DNA from: Agapanthus africanus
Taxonomy: Eukaryota; Streptophyta; Magnoliopsida; Asparagales; Amaryllidaceae
DNA length: 64,000 nucleotides
Direction of reading: 5' to 3'
Assembly (NCBI GenBank): GCA_030015575.1
Contig: CM057347.1
Coordinates: 409,108,248 to 409,172,247, forward strand
This document shows, one piece after another, positions 10,901-19,953 of this stretch (positions are counted from its first letter, which is position 1; each line of letters opens with the position of its first letter). The position numbers and the translations under genes were made by a program. The notes beneath the pieces were generated by a model that was not told where the DNA came from, did not search any database, and saw only the letters and a list, made by a program, of their open reading frames with translations.

Positions 10901-12136
10901 CTCACTCGGAAGTCGTTACCTCACTCGGAAGTCGTTACACTGGCCCAGATCCCCGATGATGTGCCTGGGGGCACGGAGGAGGCCGCCGAAGCTGCTATCC
11001 CTCCAGCCCAGAATGGGAGAAGCATCGAAGGTAGCCTTCTATATTTTATATCAATAATCTCTCCATTATCTGAACCCTTCTATCTTTTCAGAATTGCGCG
11101 GATTGGTGGCGTCTATTGCCGATCTGTCTCCCAGGAAGTCTTTTCAGCGCCTGTTGGAGATGGCCGCTCCGCAGGAGATATCTCCTCAACGCATCGTCCT
11201 CTCATCCGGGCAAGGTTAGTGTCATTTGCCCTCTCCTTAGGGTGTTACCATTATTTCATATAATGACATTGATGTCTTCTACAGTTCTGGAAGCGGATGA
11301 CGAGGTTGAGATTCTTGACGGGCCTGGGGAGCCTTCAGACCCTTCTTGCATGACCGTGGGTAAGTAAAGTCTCAACGTTGTCCCATCTGCTCTTTGCTTA
11401 CAAGTCTCGCTAACTGTTTATAATCTTAACAGCTTTGCCATTTCTTACCACGCTGGAGTCTCGCATCATCATGCCACCCGGCCCCTACGCTCTACGTGCC
11501 TCGGAACGGATGTCAAAGCTAAGCCTCCACTCCCTGTCAGCCCTAATTGAAGACCTTCGTGCTGGCAGTCTGATCACGGCCGAAGCGTTTGTCGCTGAAG
11601 CCAACGGTTCTCTTCCCTTTCTTACCACCTATCATAGTGAAACATTGGTGAAAGTCTGGGTTGAGTTTTATCGGCAGGTGGAGGCTTGCTTGCATGTTCT
11701 TGAATGTACACGCCTTCCTTCAGAGGTTGTGGCCACGAAGGCGAGCTTACAGGGGCTGATTGAGCGGTGCGCCGCGAACATGATATCGTGCGAGAAGAGG
11801 CTCAGCCGCAAGTTTTCGGAAAGAGAGCTGGCTTCCAAAGCACCGAGAGAGCTTCAAGCCAATCTTACGGCCAAGACCACTAGGGCATATGAACTTTGGC
11901 AGGTGCTTCAAGAGGCTATCAAGGAGGTGGTAGCCATTGATAAGGCCGCCGTTTTTACTCATGAAATGGTCGAAGCCCATAAGGTTACTGAAAAAGAGCT
12001 TGAAGGCCGGCTTGCCTCATACCAGACCCAACAGGCTCAAGCGGAGGCCCGTCTTTTGACGATAATGAATGATGAGGCCGAGGCCCAGCGAAAAAGGGGT
12101 GAACTAGCAAATCTACTGAATCGTCCGCCGGCTTGA
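7919..12136 (+). pseudogene. Plant-mobile-domain-like gene carried antisense by the retrotransposon
   Basis: The protein starts at the ATG at 7924. The first ~450 codons resemble the plant mobile domain (aminotransferase-like; the segment with REISGLPVRGTLYEE and LSWFAIPMHRHF..RLAMGIAWLAHL), known both from host gene-silencing proteins and from plant transposable elements. A basic, Ser-rich segment (RGRKRSSSAV, KRRRKT) follows, possibly nuclear-targeting, and the last exon has a Glu/Ala/Lys-rich coiled-coil region. Exons: 7919-10522, 10613-11030, 11092-11214, 11285-11359, 11433-12136. All four introns have GT..AG ends and split codons in phase 1. Breaks: TAG 8599-8601, TAA 9085-9087, and a 19-bp tandem duplication at about 10902-10939 that shifts the frame. 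Discounting these, the frame adds up to exactly 1,300 codons. It lies convergent to gag; function in the element is unknown. Confidence 0.85.
10523..10612 (+). other. Intron of the antisense gene
   Basis: GTATGT..TTTGCAG, 90 bp, with a TA microsatellite. As 90 is a multiple of three and contains no stop, an open frame runs through it, giving an odd Ile/Tyr/His-rich insert. Its splice ends and the codon it splits (G|GG) mark it as an intron. Confidence 0.75.
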
Positions 12137-12260
12137 AGAATTGTATATTTGTTTATTCTTCTTTTGTACATACTCCTGAATGAGAGTATATTTTTCTTTT
12201 ATTCTTTCATAAATTGTACTTTGTATTCATTTTGATTCATGAATAAAAGACATATTTTGC
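12137..12260 (+). terminator. 3' UTR and polyadenylation region of the antisense gene
   Basis: After the stop at 12134-12136 the sequence becomes T-rich, with TTTGTA elements and AATAAA in GAATAAAAGAC near 12241. Together these resemble a plant polyadenylation region. Confidence 0.5.
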
Positions 12261-12339
12261 TTCATGATGGTGTGTCCCTTTCTGTAAATGCATTTTGTGG
12301 ATGATCTATTTTGATTTTTCTATAGGACAGCGATGGCTT

Positions 12340-12560
12340 TGGATTCAGGGTTAAGATCTGCCTCCTAAGACTTTTCAACTTTATGAGCCGTGAGGGTCTC
12401 ATAAAGAATTTTCTCCCTACTGTCGAGAGGATCCGGTAGGTGTAACTTATCCTTAGGAATCGTGAGGATTCCTAAGTGCGTTTTCTTCTGAGAGTCATAA
12501 GGATTTCACAAAAGAGTTTTCTCCCTTACATGTCGTGAGGACCTGTAAGTGATTGATGAG
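12340..12560. repeat. Hairpin array, first block
   Basis: Five hairpin-like units with different stems and a similar loop. Examples: TTATGAG..CTCATAA (12381-12404), CTTAGGAAT..ATTCCTAAG (12452-12476, perfect 9-bp stem, loop CGTGAGG), CTTACATG..CCTGTAAG (12524-12550). A second block with the same loop is at 15420-15940. Confidence 0.8.
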
Positions 12561-13158
12561 TTGACTTGCTCCCAAATCAAAGAATTGCTTTGACGGGGAA
12601 GTCTAGGGTTGACTTTATCCGCATTTCACGGAGTCAGGGGTTGACTTTATCCGCATTTTATGCAGTCAGGGGTTTCTCTGGACGTTTCCCACGGGGTCAG
12701 GATTGACATTAGCCGTGTTCCACAGGACCAGGATTCGCTCTGGACGCTTCCCACGGGATCAGGATTGACATTAGCCGTGTTCTACCAGACCAGGATTTGC
12801 TCTGGACGCTTCCCACGGGGTCAGGATTGACATAAGCCATGTTCCGCGAGACCAGGATTGGTTGACTCTCGGTTGTCTGTGCATCGCCGAGTCATGGAAC
12901 TGTGAACTTTGTCGCGGCTCCGATTTGCTGATGTTGCGTCTGTTGTAATGAGACGAATGTTGAGATGATCTCCAGGCTGTCTGTGAACCGTCGAGATTTG
13001 GAACAGGGACTTTTCCATGGCTCCAAGGTTGATTGTCGCATCTGAACCCTGCTGGAATGAGGAGAAAGGTTGTTGGTGATCTCTCAGCTGTAGATGCGGC
13101 CATCGAGACTTGGAACAAGGGACTCTGCCATGGCTCCTTTTTGCTGACGTCGTATATT
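12561..13158. repeat. Short tandem and dispersed repeats, non-coding
   Basis: Repeated GGGGTTGACTTTATCCGCATTT-type and TTCCCACGGGGTCAGGATT-type units (12600-12860), then copies of a motif with GTCGAGATTTGGAAC and GACTTTGCCATGGCTCC that recurs at 14107-14830. Open frames on the minus strand (12771-13171) come from the repeats; I see no protein family. Confidence 0.65.
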
Positions 13159-14068
13159 CCTGCAGAGACACTGATTTCTCTGCGGGTCGACGCGAATCGA
13201 GATGCTCTCATCAAGGACGCTGATTTCCCTGAATCGAGGTTTTTGCCAAGTACACTGATTTCCCTGGGGTTAAGACGAATCGAGGTATTCCTGTAAAGAC
13301 GCTGATTTCTCTGCGGGTCGACGCGAATTGAGATGCTCTCGTCAAGGACGCTAATTTCCCTGAATCGAGGAGGTTGCCAAGGATACTGATTTCCCTGGGA
13401 TTGAGACAAATCGAGATATTCCTGCAAAGACGCTGATTTCTCTGCAGGTCGACGCGAATCGAGATGCTCTCGCCAAGGACGCTGATTTCCCTGAATCGAG
13501 GCTTTTGCCAAGGACACTGATTTCCTCGGAGTTGGAACGAATCGAGGTATTCCTGCAAAGACGCTGATTTCCTTACGGGTCGACGCGAATCGAGGTGCTC
13601 TCGTCAAGGACGCTGATTTCCCTGAATCGAGGTTTTGCCAAGGACACTGATTTCCTCGGAGTTGAAACGAATCGAGGTATTCCTGCAAAGATGCTGATTT
13701 CTCTGCGGGTCGACGCGAATCGAGATGCTCTCGTCAAGGACACTGATTTCCCTGAATCGAGATGTTGAGCCAAGGACACTGATTTCCTCGGAGTTGAGAT
13801 GAATCGATGTATTCCTACAAAGATGTTGATTTCTCTGCATGGTCGACGCGAATCGAGATGCTCTCGTCAAGGACACTAATTTCCCTGAATCGAAGTATTT
13901 TGCCAAGGACACTGACTTCCTCGGAGTTGAAACGAATCGAGAGATTCCTGCAAAGACACTGATTTCTTTGCGGGTCGATTCGAATCGAGATGCTCTCGTC
14001 AAGGACGCAGATTTCCCTGAATCGAGGAGGTTGCCAACGACACTGATTTCCCTGGGGTTGGTTGACCT
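13159..14068. repeat. 131-bp tandem repeat, seven copies
   Basis: Units begin near 13159, 13290, 13420, 13550, 13681, 13813 and 13947. Each contains GCTGATTTCTCTGCGGGTCG, GATGCTCTCGTCAAGGACG and CCTGAATCGAGG. The period is not a multiple of three, so the long minus-strand open frames (12771-14248) repeat the same peptide in shifting frames and are artefacts. Confidence 0.9.
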
Positions 14069-14099
14069 GTTTCCGAGACGGAGCGTTGATCCGGCAGGG

Positions 14100-14830
14100 A
14101 GGTCATTAGTTGACTCCAGGTTGTCTATGAACCGTAGAGTCTTGGAACTGGGGACTTTGTCGTGGCTCCAATTGATGGTGTAGCATCTGTGTCCTGCTGG
14201 AATGAGGAGGCACACCGTTGTTGGTCTTCGGGCCGTAGATGTGGCCATTGAGATTTGGAACTAGAGACTTTGCCATGGCTCTGCTTCGTTGCGACTCTGA
14301 GGTCGGTTTTTGACGTCACGTCTGTATCTGGTTGAAGTGAGGAGAAACGCCGTTGGTGATCTCTAGGCTGTCTGTGAACCGTCGAGATTTGGAACTAGGG
14401 GACTTTGCCATGGTTCCGTTGTTTTGACCCTGGGGTCGTTTGTTGACGTCGCATCTGCATCCTGCTGGAGTAAGGAGAAACGCCGATGGTGATCTCTAGG
14501 CTGTCTATGAACAGTCGAGATTTGGAACTAGGGGACTTTGCCATGGTTCCGGGGTAGTCTCTAGGCTGTCTGTGAACCGTCGAGATTTGGAACTAGGGGA
14601 CTTTTCCGTGGCTCCGTTTGTTGGTGTAACATCTGCATCCGATTAGAGGGAGGAAGAATGCCGGTGTTGATCTCTAAGTTGTCGATATTGACGTCAAGAC
14701 CCTGAAGCTAGGGATCTTCCTTCGCTTCGTTTGTTGACATTGTGTCTGCAATATTGCGACGAATGTCGAGATTGTCTTTAGGTTGTCTATGAACCGTCGA
14801 GATTTGGCTTCGCTTCGACGAAGCCTGGTG
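14100..14830. repeat. Irregular repeats built on GTCGAGATTTGGAAC
   Basis: About seven diverged copies of a motif with TCTGTGAACCGTCGAGATT, GGAACTAGGGGACTTTGCC and an ATGGTTCCG tail, spaced 60-150 bp. Related copies lie at 12860-13130. Non-coding. Confidence 0.7.
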
Positions 14831-15420
14831 GGACGATATGGTTCCCTTCTTGTTTGTGCCCATGGATTGTATACAGGAGTCAATGTGACCTCACCTGCAG
14901 GGCAAAAAGTTTTATTCTTTCATTTTTTTAATTCTTTCCGCGATGCTCTATCATTTCAGCTTTTTATATCGCGAAAATCGCGATTGCCCAATCTTTTCGG
15001 CTATTTTTCGCGGTGCCCAATCATTTTGGCTATTTTTCTTTTTACTCGCTGCTTTTTATTGTGAGTTGCCCAATCATTTCGGCTGTTTTTGTATGCATAC
15101 ATTTTTACTTGCTGATTTCGTTGCAAGTTGCCCTATAATTTCGGCTATTTCATATGCATTTTTTGCTCGCTGATTTTTTATCGCGAGTGTGGAACTTGGA
15201 ATCTGGTGCCAATCTCAGCATCAGCATCGCTGCGACTGGAATATTGCCAGGAGCGAATCATCATTTGCCATGAAGGGACTTGGAATTTGATACCGATTTA
15301 GGTATCAGCATCGCTACAACTGGGATATTGCCAGGAGCGAATCATCATTTGCCTCTGTCGATATCGAACAAAGGTGGCTTAGAAAACATGGTTAGGATCC
15401 CGTCGACTAAGGCTTTTGAC
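14831..15420. repeat. Short repeats with TTGCCCAATCATTTCGGCT units
   Basis: Four or five diverged copies of a 60-65-bp unit (about 14940-15190), then two copies of GGAATATTGCCAGGAGCGAATC (about 15238 and 15319). No gene seen. The segment GTTTGTGCCCATGGATTGTATAC near 14850 recurs near 15650 and, diverged, in both LTRs (3520, 20275). Confidence 0.6.
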
Positions 15421-15940
15421 TTCATGAGCCGTAAGGGTCTCATAAAGGTGTTTCTCCCTACGAGTCGTGAGGATCTCGTAGGTGCGTTTTCTCCTTAGGA
15501 ATCGTGAGGATTCCTAAGTGCGTGTTCTCTTATAAGTCGTAAGGATCTTACAAGAGTGTTTTCTCCTTATAAGTCGAGAGGACTTACAAGGGTCGTTCAC
15601 CGTGTGAGCATATCCCTAGTCGCTGGTGGGACTCTGTTAGGGAAGTGTTTATTCGTGCCCGTGGATTGTATACAAGGGTCAATATTGAACCGCTTGTAGG
15701 GCAAAATCGGGAGGTATGACTGCTTAAGAACAGGTTCAGATCTCTGTAGCTTAAGGCTTTTGAATCTTATGAGCCGTGAGGGTCTCATAAGAGGGTTCTC
15801 CTTACGAGTCGTGAAGATCTCGCAAGTGTAATTTCTCCTTAGAAATTGTGGGGATCCCTAAGTGTGTTTTTCCTTTGTGAGTCGTAAGGATCTCACGCAG
15901 GTGGTTTCTCCTTACAGGGTCGAGAGGACCTTGCAAGTGT
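15420..15940. repeat. Hairpin array, second block
   Basis: Nine or ten consecutive hairpins with loop consensus TCGTGAGGAT and different stems: CCTACGAG/CTCGTAGG (15457-15482), CTTAGGAAT/ATTCCTAAG (15494-15518), CTCTTATAAG/CTTACAAGAG (15527-15556), CCTTATAAGTC/GACTTACAAGG (15565-15591), CTTATGAG/CTCATAAG (15766-15791), CTTACGAG/CTCGCAAG (15801-15826), and weaker ones near 15838, 15874 and 15910. Stems change while pairing is kept. Confidence 0.85.
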
Positions 15941-16160
15941 CTTTTGACGAGATTGCGCCCTTTCGGGTTTTCACAAAACTCGCCGGTAGTCTCGCTGTTT
16001 TTACTCATGGAGCCCTTTCGGGTTTTCATCCGTGCCCATTTCGCTTATGGACGTACCTGTTTTTTTACCACGTTAGCCTGGGGATGCCGCGGGTTTGTAG
16101 TAGTTTAAAGACGTTTCGGTCATAGGTCCGAGATTTTTCGGGCAACGTACGATTACGCAG

Positions 16161-19100
16161 CTAGATTTTCTCGCAAATCTTCGCATCTTTTGTGTCGGAG
16201 GTGGATTCCTTGAAGAGAGGGCTGAGGGCGATTTCTTCGTCAGAGTCGCTTCCAAAGGTGATAACTTGCGATCCCTTGGTGTCGACTATGTGACAGTTGC
16301 CAGCAGCTCTTTTGCGCTCATCTGTCGTGCTTTTCTGTTCCCGACGAGCCTTGCGCTTCACTCGTTGAACGTGTTGTCGGTGGGCAACATACCCCTGCCA
16401 CCAGTTTTTAAAGGCTATGCACTCCTCGGTAGGGTGTGCAATCCTCTGATGGTATAAGCAGAAGTTAGGATGTATGTCCGCTTCATCAAGATATATACTG
16501 CCAGGAGAATTTCCTCTGAAAGAGGGAAATTTCATTCTTATTGACAGGGCCCTAGCGAATCGTCTCCTTATTTTAAGCTTGCTTTTGCTGGCGATAGGGA
16601 TGCTTCGATCCGGTTGGGGTGCCTCGACCTTTTCATTCAGTCGTCGGCGTTTGGCTTTTTCGAATATAGCCAGTTCGCGCTCTCGATTGGCTTTGCTTTT
16701 TTGACGGGCTTCGTTCAGTAGCAAGTCGATCATCTCGTCAGACGGTTCCAACGGTTTTGGCTTCGATCCTGCCCCCAGCTCTTTTACGCTGTTTTCTATC
16801 GCCGAGTGAGCTTCTTCGTTAGTTAACGCCGAATGAGAGACCATGTGGCAACTTGCCACATAGTCCTCAGATTCTTCTAAAGAGTCATCCCCATTGTTAT
16901 TGTTGTTATCTCCGCTCTCAAGGATATTGTTGAGAAATTCTCGGAGTGTGACCGGGGTCTGCGCCTTCTGGTTATATTCCTCCAGCGCGTCAATATACTT
17001 TTGCAGATCCGTGCGCTTATCATCAGGCTTCACGGGCTCTTTCTTCTTCTTTGAAGACTTTGATGGCTAGGCCTGAGCGTTTTGACCATCGCTACCAATT
17101 CTCGGCATCGGGCGCGGTTTTAGCATTCCCTCAATGATCTCAGGCTCTAGCGGGCTTTTCCACCTGATTGCCGGGCATGTTTGAAGATCTTTCAGCATTT
17201 TTTTAGTTTTTGCTGAAAGAACAACTTCCCATGGAGCTTCCTCTATGAATGAGCACGATGCCCCCGGCATGTCCATCTTTTTCGGGGCATGTGGTTGTTG
17301 CGGGTTCACCTTCCAATTTTCAGACAACGCGAATTTGCCTTGCTGGTATTGGTCTTCAACCTAATTTTTGAAGACGTAGCAATCTTCGAGTGGATGGCCC
17401 AATACTCGATGGTAGGGGCAGTAATTATGATCGTTGACGTTGTTCGGTTGCGGTGGGTGTCTCGACTTCGGTAGAGTGATGAGCCCATTGCGCACTGCTA
17501 GTTTGAACAGTTTCCTTGTTTTATCTCGGGGAAACGAGTAAGGACATCTTAACTTCTCATCAAGGGATTGCCGCTTGTTGCTTTGGAGAACAACCGGTCT
17601 CGGGCCACTCGGCTGTTGTTGAGCATTGGCGACGAAGATTGCTTTGTCTTTGCCCTTCTCGTTTTGAGGCTCCATCTTCTAGGTAGATGGTCTATGGCCC
17701 ATCTGATCCATTTGGACCAGTTTGTCAATCAAGGGCTGAAAAGTAGTCGGCTTGAAAAACATCATGAACTGCGAAATGGTCACCTGCGGATCAAGAGTAC
17801 CCACGAACATGCCTACCGCAGGTGCTTCCTCGATGCACTGCTCGCACTTTGACCATAGATTCCGCCATCGTATCGTGTATTGCACCCATGTTTCGCCTGG
17901 CTTCACTCTGGCGTTAATTAATGCGGTGATCGGGGTGCGCTCGCTAGCGCTTGCGAAACGTTGGGTGAACAGCAATTCTATCTCCGTAAAAGTTTTGACG
18001 GAGTCGTTGGGAAGCTCCGAATACCACTCAAAGATCGTTTCCGCCAAGCTGCCGACGAATTGGCGAAGCAATAGCTTATCATCTCCTCCAGTGTTGCCGC
18101 AAAGAGCCCTGAACTGAGCGACATGTTGATGGGGATTGCCTGTCCCCTTATATACGTGAAACTTAGGAATCGTGTATCCTGGCGGATACTTGATATGGTC
18201 ATACCAACCCGGATAGGGTCATCCAGTTTTAACAACTTGCCCAGCCGCTTCATTCGCCTGGTGAGCTCGTATCTGCTGAGCGATGTAATCATCCAGGGCA
18301 GCTTTAGAGATTGTCGCTTCCTTGGCTGTTGACAGAGCCGGCAGAGGATTTGATGTCTCTCCTCTATCATCTTCAATTATTACTGGAGGATCTTCGGCTG
18401 GAGGGTCCGGCTGGGTCATCATGCCCACCATATCTTGGAACAGAAGGGCCATTTGTTTTATATTGGCCATTTGTTCCGTGGCCTCTTTGTCCTTCTTCTG
18501 AAGTATTCTCCGAAGGAATTCAGTATCAGTTTCCTGCTCACGGCGCTGCTCCGAGGATGTCTTCGGGCTTGCTTTCGGTCCTGTAAGTGTGGCCATAGAT
18601 GTTAGCATTTCTTGGAGCTTTTGTTGTTGTTGCTCTTGAGCCCTAGTCACTGATCGCGTAAGCGGTCGATGACCTGTGGAGATATGGCCGTCCTCTTTTC
18701 CAGATGCCATATAGACGGTATGTATCACCATGCCCCCAGACTTGGGGAGTTTAGGTTCAGCGTTCTTGCGATTCATCGCAGACACCGGGATTTTCTTCAG
18801 CTTTCTCCTCTTGTGAGCGGTCGAGATTGAGGGGGCCGTTGCAGTGAGCACCCATGTAGCTGTCGCCTTTTATGGCTTGACAGGATGGTCCTCTTCTCGC
18901 TGAACTTTCACCTTTTCCTGTCGGCGAGAGTAATCTTGATCAATTACCGAGTCTTGGACTTGACGTCAGATCTTGTAAATTTTAGAGGATAGCCGTTGAG
19001 GGGGTTGTTCCAGCTTCGTCTTTAGGGCATTCTCCACAGGTGGAGGAGATCTCTTCAGCACGGCAGTCGGAGAGTTTTTGCGCACCCTCCTTAGCGGTTC

Positions 19101-19715
19101 AAAGATGTTCCCAGTTGGAACAGCAGCATCGATTTCCACCGTTGGAGCGGCGGAGTCAGTCCAGAAGGAGAGTTGCCCCCAGCCTTCCTTACTCGGCGCC
19201 AGTGGCAACGTCGAGCGTGTCGAGCCATTGGGATTGTCTCAGCTGTAGGGGTGACTTCATCATGCCCCCTGTTTTGGCGAAGGATTGTCGCCGGCGTCAG
19301 CCTCTTAAAGACCGGAAGTAATGTCCAATCTGTCAAAGACAGACCTCTGGGCAGGGGAAGCAGCTTTGAGGACTTCGCCTGGAGCGAGAGCCGGAACGGC
19401 CAGCCTTGTGAAGACTGACTTCTTGGCAGAAGAAGCCTCTCTGATAATTTCGTCCGCTTAAGCTGGGATGGCTATCCTTTTTGGGATGGCTGCTTCAGGT
19501 ATCACTGGCTTGTTGGCGTTCTGGCCCAGTCTGTTGAAAACTGAGGAAGTGGAGTTGGGCGACCCGTTGAGAGGGGCCGCGGCAGTGGTAAGTCGATCAA
19601 AGACCGACTTCTTTGGGGCTTCTTGCGACAACAGCGGGGCATTGAAGCTCATCGGTGGGATCATGGTCCCGAAGAACAGCCCAGTGGTGTCCTGAGTTAC
19701 TTGTTCCACCGGCAT
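16161..19715 (-). pseudogene. Gag of the 19.3-kb LTR element, broken
   Basis: Gag is the capsid/nucleocapsid polyprotein that packages element RNA. The minus-strand frame begins near 19715, 215 bases after the primer site. Seen in order: five VF(D/N/T/K)RL motifs (19250-19620); a Gln-rich, charged stretch (18580-18700); a retrotransposon-gag core (FVGSLAETIFEWYSELPNDS .. FTQRF, 17680-18240); two zinc-knuckle-like motifs CPYHRVLGHPLEDC (about 17370) and CLYHQRIAHPTEEC (about 16440); and a basic tail. One frame carries nearly everything, with stops at 19458-19460, 18966-18968, 18870-18872, 18219-18221, 17679-17681, 17361-17363 and 17067-17069, plus a frameshift near 19320. Several of the stops replace a likely Trp. 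16161 may be the true end. No protease or pol follows. Confidence 0.88.
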
Positions 19716-19929
19716 TGTAAAAAGGGAGGCCGCTTGAGGCCGTAGGTCACTCCTCCAGCGAGGACGGAGTGGGAGTTATTGCAATTAGTGCAGTTTGAAG
19801 CCATTGATCTTCTGTTTTTCTGCACGGGAGAAAAACCAAATCTTAGTACCTCGAATCCAAGGGCAACCATATCAAACCGTGATTCGTTCGCGAACACGAC
19901 ACACGAAGTGTGGAATGGAAAGAGGAAAA

Positions 19930-19948
19930 GGTCCCACCGGGCGTGCCA
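19930..19948 (-). other. Primer binding site of the 19.3-kb element
   Basis: TGGCACGCCCGGTGGGACC on the minus strand, five bases from the LTR end at 19954. A TGG start beside the LTR fits a tRNA 3'-end complement and sets the element's direction; I have not identified the tRNA. Confidence 0.75.
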
Positions 19949-19953
19949 GAATC

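Noticed and set aside
12771-14248. Several long minus-strand open frames (up to 305 codons) over the 131-bp repeats
   Set aside because: They translate the same non-triplet repeat in shifting frames; no family resemblance and no start context.
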